Below, one piece after another: positions 36,084 to 44,769 of a stretch of DNA of 64,000 bases. A program made the position numbers and the translations under genes. The stretch spans positions 186,001-250,000 of the forward strand of contig NZ_JAABOQ010000001.1 of NCBI RefSeq assembly GCF_010671565.1, read 5' to 3'. Each line of letters begins with the position of its first letter. The stretch's first letter is position 1. Origin of the DNA: Spongiivirga citrea. GTDB lineage: Bacteria > Bacteroidota > Bacteroidia > Flavobacteriales > Flavobacteriaceae. The notes under the pieces were generated by a model. The model ran no database searches. It saw only the letters and a program-made list of their open reading frames with translations, and had not been told where the DNA came from.

Positions 36084-37160
36084 TTAAATCACCTCACCAG
36101 CCTCTTTTAGCTTTTCTGTATTCTGTACCAATTGCAATTCATCAATAATTCGCTGAATATCACCATTGATTATATTTTGCAAATCATACAGTGTAAGATT
36201 AATTCTATGATCGGTAACCCGGCCTTGTGGGTAATTATAGGTTCTAATTTTAGCGGAGCGGTCTCCACTACTTACCTGACTGCTTCGTTTAGCAGCGTCC
36301 TCTTCCTGTTTTTTGGCAAGTTCTAGATCGTATAAACGAGAACGCAGTACTTTAAAGGCTTTTTCCTTGTTTTTATGTTGTGATTTTTGATCCTGACACT
36401 GGGCTACCAATCCCGTAGGAACGTGGGTTAGTCTAACCGCAGAATAGGTTGTGTTAACCGATTGCCCACCGGGCCCAGAAGAACAAAAATAATCGATCCG
36501 CACATCTTTAGGATCTATTTGTACATCAAACTCTTCAGCCTCTGGAAGCACCATAACAGTTGCAGCACTTGTATGCACACGACCTTGTGTTTCCGTTTGC
36601 GGTACACGTTGCACGCGATGCACGCCTGCTTCAAACTTTAAAGTTCCGTATACTTCCTCTCCAGTTACTTCAAATTGAATTTCTTTAAAACCTCCGGCAG
36701 TACCTTCACTAAAATCAATAACGCTCACTTTCCAGCCCTTACCTTCACAATATTTAGTATACATTCGGTGAAGATCTCCGGCGAAAATACTAGCCTCATC
36801 GCCTCCTGTTCCCGCTCGAACCTCAACAACTACATTCTTACCATCTTCAGGATCTTTTGGGATAAGCATAAACTTAATCTCATCCTCAAGCTTAGGTAGC
36901 TCGCTTTTGGCTTCGTCTAACTGCATTTTGGCCATTTCGACCATTTCTGTATCACTTCCATCAGCAATAATCTCTTCAGCTTCTTCAATATTATTAGTAA
37001 GCTCTATATAAATCTCTCGTTTATCAACTAATGCTTTTAAGTCCTTATACTCCTTGTTTAGTTGAACGTATTTTTTTTGATTAGAAATAATATCAGGTTG
37101 AATGATTAAATCACTCACCTCATCAAATCGCTGTTTTACTATCTGTAGTTTCTCTAGCAT
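36084..37160 (-). CDS. prfA: peptide chain release factor 1
   Basis: A 358-residue class I release factor. The GGQ motif that enters the peptidyl-transferase centre is in [20 protein letters not shown] (about 225-244), and the stop-codon-recognition PxT motif appears as PQTETQ (about 186-191), the RF1-type PxT rather than the SPF of RF2. [20 protein letters not shown] is the usual domain 2 start. It recognises UAA and UAG. Likely monocistronic, with its terminator directly downstream. Confidence 0.95.
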   Translation of the reverse strand: MLEKLQIVKQRFDEVSDLIIQPDIISNQKKYVQLNKEYKDLKALVDKREIYIELTNNIEEAEEIIADGSDTEMVEMAKMQLDEAKSELPKLEDEIKFMLIPKDPEDGKNVVVEVRAGTGGDEASIFAGDLHRMYTKYCEGKGWKVSVIDFSEGTAGGFKEIQFEVTGEEVYGTLKFEAGVHRVQRVPQTETQGRVHTSAATVMVLPEAEEFDVQIDPKDVRIDYFCSSGPGGQSVNTTYSAVRLTHVPTGLVAQCQDQKSQHKNKEKAFKVLRSRLYDLELAKKQEEDAAKRSSQVSSGDRSAKIRTYNYPQGRVTDHRINLTLYDLQNIINGDIQRIIDELQLVQNTEKLKEAGEVI

Positions 37161-37275
37161 AAATCATTACCAATTGTAGGAGCGTAAAGGTACACTTTTT
37201 GATTATTTTTTGAGTGTTTCCCTAATGCAGTGTTAATCTTTTTGTTCACTCATATTCTTATTCTAATTTTCGAGA

Positions 37276-37560
37276 ATGCAACTAACCGCAATTTTCCATT
37301 TTTATAGGCAATTTCTTATTCCAACTGGGCTTATTTCATTGCTACTACTTTTTTTAACTGGTGATAATGTTGCTTTTACGGCAACCAAAATACTTTGCTC
37401 AATACTTGTATTATGGGGTTATGCTAGCTCAAAACGAAACAATGTCCTTCATTTTTATCACAATATGGGAATTTCTAAACGTGCATTATTCTTATTTTTT
37501 ATTGGTTTAGATATCCTCTTAAGCATTTTAGTAATTCAACTAAAGACAGCCTTTTTATGA
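37276..37560 (+). CDS. small membrane protein of a two-gene ABC system
   Basis: A 94-residue protein with about three hydrophobic segments (roughly 13-28, 34-47, 68-90) and a cytosolic motif SSKRNNVLHFYHNMGISKR (about 52-70). It overlaps the downstream ATPase gene by 4 bp (ATGA), so they form a unit. It is far too short for a typical ABC permease, but the HNMGISK motif between hydrophobic segments could serve as the coupling helix for the ATPase. No homologue is recognised with confidence. Confidence 0.65.
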   Translation: MQLTAIFHFYRQFLIPTGLISLLLLFLTGDNVAFTATKILCSILVLWGYASSKRNNVLHFYHNMGISKRALFLFFIGLDILLSILVIQLKTAFL

Positions 37561-38222
37561 TATTAGAAGTTGATAATATTGAGCTTAATTATAGCGACAA
37601 AAATATATTGAAAGGTGTTTATCTAAAAGCCGAAATTGGAAAAGTAACTGGTTTATTAGGTCATAACGGATCAGGCAAAAGCAGCTTACTTCATATTATT
37701 TTTGGAAGTATCGCTCCTAAATACAAGCTGATTCGAATAGATAAAAAACCTATCCTTAGAAAGCTGTACACCTCTAGATTGGTGTATTTATGTTCACAAA
37801 AACAATCCATTCCCAGTTTTATGAAATTGAAGAAGGTTTTTCGATTTCTGAAGTTAGATTGGAATACTTTTATTGAAAAATTCCCTCAATTTGAAAAATA
37901 TAGAAATTCCTATCCCTCCAAATTATCTGGCGGCGAACTTCAAGTGGTTGAAATTTACCTGGCATTACTCTCTAATAGACCAATTGTTTTATTAGACGAG
38001 CCTTTTATGCATATTGCTCCGTTATATGTTGAACAGATGAAGGAGATAATTAACGAACAGAAACATTCAAAGGCTATTATTTTAACTGATCATCATTATG
38101 AATCTGTAATTGACGTCACTGATGATCTTTATTTACTAAAAAATGGAAGTACCAAAAAGATTAATCAACTAACCGATCTTGAGGATTACGGATATTTACC
38201 TAATGGAATTATTAGTGAATGA
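37557..38222 (+). CDS. ABC transporter ATP-binding protein
   Basis: A 221-residue ATPase with Walker A GHNGSGKS (35-42), Q-loop region YLCSQKQSIPSF, signature LSGGELQ, Walker B PIVLLDEPF and H-loop ILTDHHYESV. It is short for the family but complete. The gene overlaps the stop of a 94-residue membrane protein gene by 4 bp, implying translational coupling. Possible roles include export or self-protection; the sequence does not say which. Confidence 0.85.
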   Translation: MILEVDNIELNYSDKNILKGVYLKAEIGKVTGLLGHNGSGKSSLLHIIFGSIAPKYKLIRIDKKPILRKLYTSRLVYLCSQKQSIPSFMKLKKVFRFLKLDWNTFIEKFPQFEKYRNSYPSKLSGGELQVVEIYLALLSNRPIVLLDEPFMHIAPLYVEQMKEIINEQKHSKAIILTDHHYESVIDVTDDLYLLKNGSTKKINQLTDLEDYGYLPNGIISE

Positions 38223-38280
38223 TAAAAAAGATGGGGACGACTAGGATGGTCTCTACTCCTCCCAACTGGACATTGCATAA

Positions 38281-39459
38281 CTAGTAAACAAATTCCCCTA
38301 ATTGGCTCTTTATTGTTAGTTTCTTGGTATTAGACTCAACTACTCGACCAACAATTTGTGCATCGACATTATAAGACTTAGTAATTGAGATTAGATCGTC
38401 AGCAATCGCTGGATCTACATACAATTCCATGCGATGTCCCATATTAAATACCTGATACATTTCTTTCCAATCAGTTCCTGACTGTTTTTGTATCAACTTA
38501 AATAAGGGTGGAACATCAAACATATTATCCTTAATAATATGAAGATCATCAACAAAATGTAATATTTTGGTTTGCGCACCACCGCTGCAGTGCACCATTC
38601 CGTGCAGTGTATCTGCTTTATATTTTGAAAGTATTTCTTTGATAATTGGTGCGTAAGTACGGGTTGGAGATAAGACCAATTTCCCTGCGTCTATGGGTGA
38701 ATCTTCTACGGCATCTTGAAGTTTCGTATTCCCCGAGTAAACAAGTTCCGAAGGAACAGCATGGTCATAACTTTCTGGGAATTTTTCGGCTAAATACTTA
38801 CCAAATACATCGTGTCGTGCAGAGGTAAGACCATTACTACCCATACCCCCATTATATTCCTTTTCATAGGATGCTTGCCCATAGGAAGAAAGTCCAACAA
38901 TAACATCCCCTGCCCTAATATTGGCATTGTCTATAACATTAGATCGTTTTACTCTAGCAGTTACAGTACTATCGACAATAATTGTTCGAACAAGATCGCC
39001 AACATCGGCTGTTTCTCCACCAGTAGAATAAATTGTAACTCCGAAGCTTTTTAGTTCCCCAATCAATTCTTCAGTTCCATTAATAATTGCGGAAATCACT
39101 TCACCAGGAATAAGATTCTTGTTTCGCCCAATGGTAGATGACAACATAATATTGTCTGTCGCTCCAACACACAATAGATCATCAATATTCATGATAAGTG
39201 CATCTTGAGCAATGCCCTTCCATACAGAAATATCACCAGTTTCTTTCCAATACATATAGGCTAAAGATGACTTTGTACCTGCACCATCTGCATGCATCAC
39301 TAGGCAATAATCATCATCATTCGTAAGATAATCTGGAACTATTTTGCAAAATGCCTTTGGAAAAAGCCCTTTGTCGATATTTTTTATCGCATTATGAACA
39401 TCTTCTTTAGAGGCTGAAACACCTCTACCTGAATAGCGTTTGGAAACTTCTGAACTCAT
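38281..39459 (-). CDS. purM: phosphoribosylformylglycinamidine cyclo-ligase (AIR synthase)
   Basis: A 392-residue protein of the PurM/ThiL/SelD ATP-binding superfamily. The start is set at ATG 39459 (MSSEVSKRYSGRGVSASKED), because a longer frame runs into the repeat-rich intergenic region. Features: GAGTKSSLAYMYWKETGD (about 55-72), GIAQDALIMNIDDLLCVGA (about 78-96) and TGGETADVGDLVRTI (about 144-158). It is longer than the ~345-residue proteobacterial enzyme, as usual in Bacteroidota. It makes AIR in purine synthesis. The -7-like TATTTTTG at 39465-39472 (minus) predicts a start at the ATG itself, so the mRNA could be leaderless. Confidence 0.9.
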   Translation of the reverse strand: MSSEVSKRYSGRGVSASKEDVHNAIKNIDKGLFPKAFCKIVPDYLTNDDDYCLVMHADGAGTKSSLAYMYWKETGDISVWKGIAQDALIMNIDDLLCVGATDNIMLSSTIGRNKNLIPGEVISAIINGTEELIGELKSFGVTIYSTGGETADVGDLVRTIIVDSTVTARVKRSNVIDNANIRAGDVIVGLSSYGQASYEKEYNGGMGSNGLTSARHDVFGKYLAEKFPESYDHAVPSELVYSGNTKLQDAVEDSPIDAGKLVLSPTRTYAPIIKEILSKYKADTLHGMVHCSGGAQTKILHFVDDLHIIKDNMFDVPPLFKLIQKQSGTDWKEMYQVFNMGHRMELYVDPAIADDLISITKSYNVDAQIVGRVVESNTKKLTIKSQLGEFVY

Positions 39460-39464
39460 GATGG

Positions 39465-39497
39465 CAAAAATACATTTTACAAATTCCAAATCACAAA
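39465..39497 (-). promoter_or_regulatory. predicted purM promoter embedded in an extragenic repeat
   Basis: On the minus strand TTTG (39494-39497) precedes TATTTTTG (39465-39472) by 21 bp, matching the TTTG/TAnnTTTG pair. The -33 part falls in the repeat CAAATTCCAAAT. The predicted start, near 39458-39459, coincides with the ATG. Confidence 0.35.
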
Positions 39498-39560
39498 TTC
39501 CAAATCATAAAATCAGAATGATAAGCGTTGGAATTTGGAATTTCAAATATTGGAATTTCA
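39480..39560. repeat. short interspersed inverted repeat (CAAATTCC / GGAATTTG)
   Basis: The left arm holds CAAATTCCAAATCACAAATT with a second CCAAAT; the right arm holds TTGGAATTTGGAATTT (39528-39543) and a further TTGGAATTTC (39550-39559). The arms are complementary around a ~22-nt spacer. It fills the whole gap between purM and the GSIII gene. Such AAATTCC/GGAATTT arrays are, from memory, frequent between genes in Flavobacteriia. Confidence 0.7.
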
Positions 39561-39561
39561 A

Positions 39562-41748
39562 TTATCGGGTAAACAACAATTCTCGATACTTTGCCAAAGG
39601 CCATAACTCATCGTCAACTAGTAGCTCCAACTTATCGCAATGATATCGAATCTCTTCAAAGAAAGGTTTTACTGAATTACAATATGAATCAGCCTTTTTA
39701 GTTGCATCGTCTAAAGCATTGGCTTTTTTTCTTTCCTCAGTCATCTGGGTTACGCTAGCATTGATCTTTTCAATATGTGTGGATATTTGCTCGATCAATT
39801 CCATTTGTTCTGATGCCATTTTTTTAAACGAAGTACCATAAATATCCTTTAATCCTTTTACATTGTCTATCAATAAGTTTTGATATTTAATCGCGGTTGG
39901 AATGATGTGATTTCTAGCGACATCACCTAAAACCCTGCCTTCGATCTGAATACGCTTTGAGTACTCCTCTACTTCAATCTCATAACGCGCTTCTAGTTCA
40001 ACCTTGTTCATTACCTGCATTTTTTCAAATACATCGATGGTCGATTTATCTAATTGAATTTTAAGCGCTTCGGGGGTAGTTTTATTATTACTTAGCTTTC
40101 GTTTTTTGGCTTCCTTTTCCCAGACTTCGTCATAACCATTACCATCAAACAAAATGCGTTTTGAACCTTTAATATATTCCCTTAAGACATTGAAAATCGC
40201 TTCATCTTTTTTCAAGCTTTTCTTATCAACGAGCTTGTCAACCTCTACTTTAAAATCTTTTAATTGCTTAGCCACAATGGTGTTTAAAATAATCATGGGT
40301 TTGGCACAATTTGACTTAGATCCTACTGCTCTAAACTCAAATTTATTTCCTGTAAAGGCAAAAGGAGACGTTCGGTTTCTATCGGTGTTATCCAATAAAA
40401 TTTCTGGAATTTTCCCAACAACGTTCAGCTTTAAATCCGTTTTTTCTTCTGGAGATAATTTTCCAGCTGTCACTCCTTCTAACTCCTTTAATACCTTTGA
40501 TAACTGAGCGCCTATAAAAACGGACATGATTGCCGGGGGTGCTTCATTGGCCCCAAGGCGATGATCATTACTGGCAGATGCTATTCCTGATCGCATCAAC
40601 TCTTCATATTCTTGAATCGCCTTAATCGTATTCACAAAAAAGGTAAGAAACTGTAAGTTACTCATAGGAGTTTTACCGGGGCTTAATAAATTGACCCCCG
40701 TATCCGTAGTTAAGGACCAATTGTTGTGTTTACCGGAACCATTTACCCCTTTAAAAGGTTTTTCATGAAGTAGCACTTTGAAATGATGGCGCTGAGCTAC
40801 CTTTCCCATTAAATCCATCACCAATGAATTATGGTCGACTGCTAAATTAGCTTCTTCATATATAGGTGCTAACTCAAATTGATTTGGTGCCACTTCATTA
40901 TGTCTTGTTTTAACCGGAATACCCAGCAGCATGCATTCTTTTTCGAGATCGCGCATAAATTCTAAAGCTCTCGTCGGGATGCTTCCAAAATAATGGTCGT
41001 CTAACTGTTGTCCTTTTGCAGATGTATGACCTAGCAATGTTCTTCCAGTCATCATTAAATCTGGTCTTGCAGCGACCAACGCCTCATCCACTAAAAAATA
41101 TTCTTGCTCCCATCCTAAAGATGCATTGACCTTGCGAACATTTTTATCAAAATACTTGGCGACATCTGAAGCTGCCTCATCTACCGCATTTAAAGCCCTT
41201 AAAAGTGGAGTTTTATAATCTAATGCCTCTCCAGTATAGGATACAAAAACTGTTGGTATACATAAAGTAGTGCCATATATAAATGAAGGAGACGAAGGAT
41301 CCCAAGCGGTATATCCTCTTGCCTCAAAAGTATTTCTTATTCCTCCATGCGGAAAACTAGATGCGTCAGGTTCTTGCTGTACTAGCTGCCCACCGTCAAA
41401 TCGTTCAATCCCCTGATTTGAATTTAATAATTCGAAGAAGGCATCATGCTTTTCCGCTGTAGCTCCTGTTAAAGGTTGAAACCAATGTGTATAGTGCGTT
41501 ACACCTTTCGACATAGCCCAGTCTTTCATAGCAGCAGCAATCTGATCTGCCACTCCTCTTTTGATTTTGGCCCCATTAACTATTGCATCCTGAACGCTTG
41601 TAAAAGCATCACCAGTAAGATATTGGCGCATTGCTTGTTCATTAAAAACATTGACCCCAAAAAGTGCCGATCGTTTCTCGTTATCAACAATGGTAATAGG
41701 GGTGCGTTCCATTGTTTTCTTCAGTGCATCAAATCTTAAAGTTGACAT
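39562..41748 (-). CDS. glnN: type III glutamine synthetase
   Basis: A 728-residue GSIII, starting at ATG 41748 (MSTLRFDALKKTMERTPI). The N-terminal GSIII domain includes VNDEK-like NVFNEQAMRQYL and FQPLTGATAEKHDAF, then the catalytic core with WEQEYFLVDE, RHNEVAPNQFELAPIYEEAN and GSGKHNNWSLTTDTG. The long C-terminal helical part (about 560-728) is typical of GSIII. It makes glutamine from glutamate, ammonia and ATP as a large oligomer. A perfect TATATTTG -7 element lies at 41764-41771 (minus), giving a ~9-nt leader. It is divergent from a second, type II, synthetase. Confidence 0.92.
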   Translation of the reverse strand: MSTLRFDALKKTMERTPITIVDNEKRSALFGVNVFNEQAMRQYLTGDAFTSVQDAIVNGAKIKRGVADQIAAAMKDWAMSKGVTHYTHWFQPLTGATAEKHDAFFELLNSNQGIERFDGGQLVQQEPDASSFPHGGIRNTFEARGYTAWDPSSPSFIYGTTLCIPTVFVSYTGEALDYKTPLLRALNAVDEAASDVAKYFDKNVRKVNASLGWEQEYFLVDEALVAARPDLMMTGRTLLGHTSAKGQQLDDHYFGSIPTRALEFMRDLEKECMLLGIPVKTRHNEVAPNQFELAPIYEEANLAVDHNSLVMDLMGKVAQRHHFKVLLHEKPFKGVNGSGKHNNWSLTTDTGVNLLSPGKTPMSNLQFLTFFVNTIKAIQEYEELMRSGIASASNDHRLGANEAPPAIMSVFIGAQLSKVLKELEGVTAGKLSPEEKTDLKLNVVGKIPEILLDNTDRNRTSPFAFTGNKFEFRAVGSKSNCAKPMIILNTIVAKQLKDFKVEVDKLVDKKSLKKDEAIFNVLREYIKGSKRILFDGNGYDEVWEKEAKKRKLSNNKTTPEALKIQLDKSTIDVFEKMQVMNKVELEARYEIEVEEYSKRIQIEGRVLGDVARNHIIPTAIKYQNLLIDNVKGLKDIYGTSFKKMASEQMELIEQISTHIEKINASVTQMTEERKKANALDDATKKADSYCNSVKPFFEEIRYHCDKLELLVDDELWPLAKYRELLFTR

Positions 41749-41763
41749 ATCCTTAATTTTAAG

Positions 41764-41771
41764 CAAATATA
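41764..41771 (-). promoter_or_regulatory. -7 element for the GSIII gene
   Basis: CAAATATA on the plus strand reads TATATTTG on the minus strand, a perfect TAnnTTTG. No good TTTG lies at the -33 distance, which suggests that an activator is needed. Confidence 0.55.
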
Positions 41772-41799
41772 TTGCTAATTATCAATTTTTGATATTTGA

Positions 41800-41872
41800 A
41801 CCCCCTACTTTTTTAGGGTGTTGATAAATATATATTACATTTCAATATTTTACCCCTTAAATTTTAAAGGTC
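41800..41872. promoter_or_regulatory. twin operator-like dyads between the divergent glutamine synthetase genes
   Basis: Two 21-bp GC-edged elements: 41800-41820 begins ACCCCCTA and ends TTAGGGTG; 41852-41872 begins ACCCCTTA and ends AAAGGTC. They match at 15 of 21 positions and are each partly palindromic (ACCC or ACC at one end, GGGT or GGT at the other). The centres are 52 bp apart, close to five helical turns. Element 2 is centred about -40 from the predicted GSII start, and element 1 about -53 from that of GSIII. Confidence 0.5.
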
Positions 41873-41887
41873 CTTATTAAAAAAATA

Positions 41888-41895
41888 TATATTTG
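41888..41895 (+). promoter_or_regulatory. -7 element for the GSII gene
   Basis: TATATTTG at 41888-41895 is a perfect TAnnTTTG; the predicted start is near 41902, giving a 33-nt leader. The -33 region lacks TTTG and is instead occupied by the second dyad. Confidence 0.55.
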
Positions 41896-41934
41896 CAACG
41901 AAATTTTGTTAGTTCAAAAAAAGAATCACCTATT

Positions 41935-42945
41935 ATGAGTAAATCTAAATTAGAGTACATCTGGCTTGATGGTTATAAACCAACAGCTAATCTTCGAAGT
42001 AAAACAAAAGTTGAAGACGATTTTAGTGGTAAACTTGAAGACTGTCCAGTATGGTCTTTTGATGGAAGTTCTACCCAGCAAGCAGAGGGCGGATCTTCTG
42101 ACTGTTTATTGAAACCAGTTGCAATTTATCCTGATCCTGTAAGAAAGGATGGTTATTTAGTAATGACTGAGGTTTTAAATGCTGATGGTACTCCGCACGA
42201 ATCAAACTCAAGAGCAACTATTGATGATGATGATAATGACTTCTGGTTCGGTTTCGAGCAGGAATACTTTATTATGGATGTAAATACACAACTACCTCTA
42301 GGTTTCCCAATTGGTGGATATCCTGGCCCACAGGGAATGTATTATTGTTCTGTAGGTGGAAAAAACACATGGGGTCGTGAATTTGTTGAAGAACATGCTG
42401 ATCTTTGTATTGCTGCAGGATTAAATTTTGAAGGGATTAACCAAGAAGTTGCCGCTGGACAGTGGGAATTCCAATTATTTTCAAAAGGTGCTAAAAAGGC
42501 AGGTGACGAAATTTGGATCGCTCGCTATTTATTAGACCGCTTAACGGAATCATATGGATACTATATTGAATATCACCCAAAACCTGTAAAAGGTGATTGG
42601 AATGGCTCTGGTATGCATGCTAACTTCTCTAACACTACTTTAAGAACATGTGGATCTCAAGAAGTTTATGAGAAAATTTGTGAAGCATTCAGACCAGTTA
42701 CTGCAGAGCATATTGCTGTGTATGGTGAGTTTAACGATCAACGTTTAACAGGATTACACGAAACAGCTTCAATACGTGACTTTAGCTATGGTATTTCTGA
42801 TCGTGGAGCTTCTATCCGTATTCCTATTATCACTGTAGAAAAAGGATGGAAAGGATGGCTAGAAGATCGTCGTCCAGCTTCTAATGGTGACCCATATAAA
42901 ATTGCGGGAAGAATTATTCAAACTGTAAAATCTGCTGATGTTTAA
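41935..42945 (+). CDS. type II (eukaryote-like) glutamine synthetase
   Basis: A 336-residue GSII with the plant/animal-like start KLEYIWLDGYKPTANLRSKT and the DFSGKLEDCPVWSFDGSSTQ substrate loop. Later motifs are DFWFGFEQEYFIMD, GPQGMYYCSVG and GLNFEGINQEVAAGQWEFQ with the glutamate ligands, NGSGMHANFSN and the arginine motif RGASIRIP. The start is ATG 41935; an in-frame ATG 42 bp upstream lies before the predicted transcription start. GSII is rare in bacteria but known in Bacteroidota and some Streptomyces and Rhizobia. It is divergent from the type III gene and shares its regulatory region. A terminator follows at 42970. Confidence 0.9.
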   Translation: MSKSKLEYIWLDGYKPTANLRSKTKVEDDFSGKLEDCPVWSFDGSSTQQAEGGSSDCLLKPVAIYPDPVRKDGYLVMTEVLNADGTPHESNSRATIDDDDNDFWFGFEQEYFIMDVNTQLPLGFPIGGYPGPQGMYYCSVGGKNTWGREFVEEHADLCIAAGLNFEGINQEVAAGQWEFQLFSKGAKKAGDEIWIARYLLDRLTESYGYYIEYHPKPVKGDWNGSGMHANFSNTTLRTCGSQEVYEKICEAFRPVTAEHIAVYGEFNDQRLTGLHETASIRDFSYGISDRGASIRIPIITVEKGWKGWLEDRRPASNGDPYKIAGRIIQTVKSADV

Positions 42946-42969
42946 TTAGCTAGATCTAATAATAATTCT

Positions 42970-43003
42970 AAAAGGTCATCTTGTTATAGGTGACCTTTTT
43001 TTA
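42970..43003 (+). terminator. intrinsic terminator of the GSII gene
   Basis: AAAAGGTCA (42970-42978) and TGACCTTTT (42991-42999) form a stem with T residues following. Confidence 0.8.
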
Positions 43004-43162
43004 TTTAGAAATTTTCAAAAAACTCCATAGAGAGAAGCATTACCTAGTACTAAAACGTTATCGATTATAATGCTATGTTAAAATTAACCGGTGAAAAAAT
43101 CCAAACAAAAATAACCAGCGTATAACCAACAGCATATCAATTCTAAAGCATTAAGTGTACGC

Positions 43163-44584
43163 ATGAAATCATATCTTCAAATCGAGAAGTTATCATCTAA
43201 ACTGAGAACTGATCAATACCTATTTAACTTATATAAAAACATCAATACAGCTGGACAGACCAATCCTAAGCGACTTGGAATGTTAGTTATCACCGGCACA
43301 ATTCTATTGTTGTTATTGGGAGTTTATCTTATAGCTCATTTTCAAAGTGATTTTGAATTATTTCATTTAGAAAGAAAAGAGTCAGTATTGGGTAATGTAT
43401 TTACCATGATAGCGCTCGGATTGCTGATTTTCAAAGCCGGTTTCTTTAGTATACTACTTTACCGTTATTTTTCATACAGATCAATAAAATCGGTTACAGA
43501 CGAAGAATTACCAAGCTGTACTGTAATTGTTCCTGCCTATAACGAAGGAAAGCAAGTTTATGCTACCTTAAAAAGTCTAGCTGAAAGCAATTTCCCAGAA
43601 GAAAAACTTCAACTATTATCAATCGACGATGGTAGTCAGGATGATACCTGGTATTGGATGCAAAAAGCAAAAGAAGAATTAGGTGATAGAGTTCTTATTA
43701 GCCAACAACCCAAAAATATGGGCAAACGTCACGCGCTATATCGTGGTTTCAATCAAGGTAATGGCGATGTTTTTATTACCGTAGACAGTGATTCTATTGT
43801 AACAGAAGAAACCTTAAGAAATTTAGTAAGCCCATTTGCTAAAGATGAGAATTGTGGAGCCGTTGCTGGAAATATTAGAGTTTTGAATAATCAAAAAGCG
43901 CTAATTCCTAAAATGCTCGATGTTAGTTTTGTGTTGAGTTTCGAATTTGTACGCTCGGCAGAAAGCACATTCAAATCAGTTTTATGCACCCCTGGGGCTC
44001 TTGCTGCTTACAGAAGAGATGCAGTATTAAAATGCTTGCCAGAATGGATAAATCAAACTTTTATGGGTAAAGCTTCGGATATTGGAGAAGATCGCGCCAT
44101 GACTAACATGATCTTAAAACAAGGTAAGCATGTACTATTCCAGCGAAACGCTGTTGCCTATACTAACGTTCCTGAGCGATACAAATCGTTGTACAAGATG
44201 TTTATACGTTGGGGACGAAGCAACGTAAGGGAGAATATTGCAATGGCAAAATACGTATTTACCAATTTTCGAAATAGCTCTAAAACTGGAACCAGATTGC
44301 TTTTTATAAGTCAATTTCTTAAGATAGTGATGACCTATCCCTTTCTTATTTTTATGCTTCTATTTATTGTAACACATCCATTGTTATTCTTGAGTTCAGC
44401 ATTGGTGAGTATTTTAATCCTGTCCACTTTCCCGATTCTATTTTATGCAAAGCGCCATGATTCTTTACAATCTTTTTATGCATACAGCTATAGCCTATTA
44501 TTTACATTCGGCTTGTTTTGGATTGCACCTTATGCAATTGCAACAGCAGGGAAGAGTGGATGGTTGACAAGAAAATTATCCTGA
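43163..44584 (+). CDS. family 2 glycosyltransferase (processive, membrane)
   Basis: A 473-residue membrane glycosyltransferase of the hyaluronan-synthase/NodC/IcaA type. Two N-terminal hydrophobic segments (about 38-60 and 75-100) precede the GT-A domain with IVPAYNEGKQV (about 122-132), SIDDGSQDDT (about 152-161), TVDSDS (about 210-215), the acceptor acid GEDRAMTN and the RWGRSN segment corresponding to the QxxRW product motif. Several membrane helices follow (about 385-465). It is likely to polymerise a beta-linked amino sugar or other polysaccharide. No biosynthetic partners are adjacent, so the product is unknown. Confidence 0.85.
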   Translation: MKSYLQIEKLSSKLRTDQYLFNLYKNINTAGQTNPKRLGMLVITGTILLLLLGVYLIAHFQSDFELFHLERKESVLGNVFTMIALGLLIFKAGFFSILLYRYFSYRSIKSVTDEELPSCTVIVPAYNEGKQVYATLKSLAESNFPEEKLQLLSIDDGSQDDTWYWMQKAKEELGDRVLISQQPKNMGKRHALYRGFNQGNGDVFITVDSDSIVTEETLRNLVSPFAKDENCGAVAGNIRVLNNQKALIPKMLDVSFVLSFEFVRSAESTFKSVLCTPGALAAYRRDAVLKCLPEWINQTFMGKASDIGEDRAMTNMILKQGKHVLFQRNAVAYTNVPERYKSLYKMFIRWGRSNVRENIAMAKYVFTNFRNSSKTGTRLLFISQFLKIVMTYPFLIFMLLFIVTHPLLFLSSALVSILILSTFPILFYAKRHDSLQSFYAYSYSLLFTFGLFWIAPYAIATAGKSGWLTRKLS

Positions 44585-44769
44585 TAAAAACTGAAGTGCA
44601 CAGTCCGTTTTCTGATATACTAAGAATGATATAAAATACCATTAGGTTTTCAGATTATTTCCTGAGGTATGAAGCACTAACTTAAAAAAGCTAATTGTTT
44701 TATTCTTAGTCAAAAATCAATATGAACAGCAACAATTTAGAATTTGTTCATATATTTTTCGAGGGAAGA

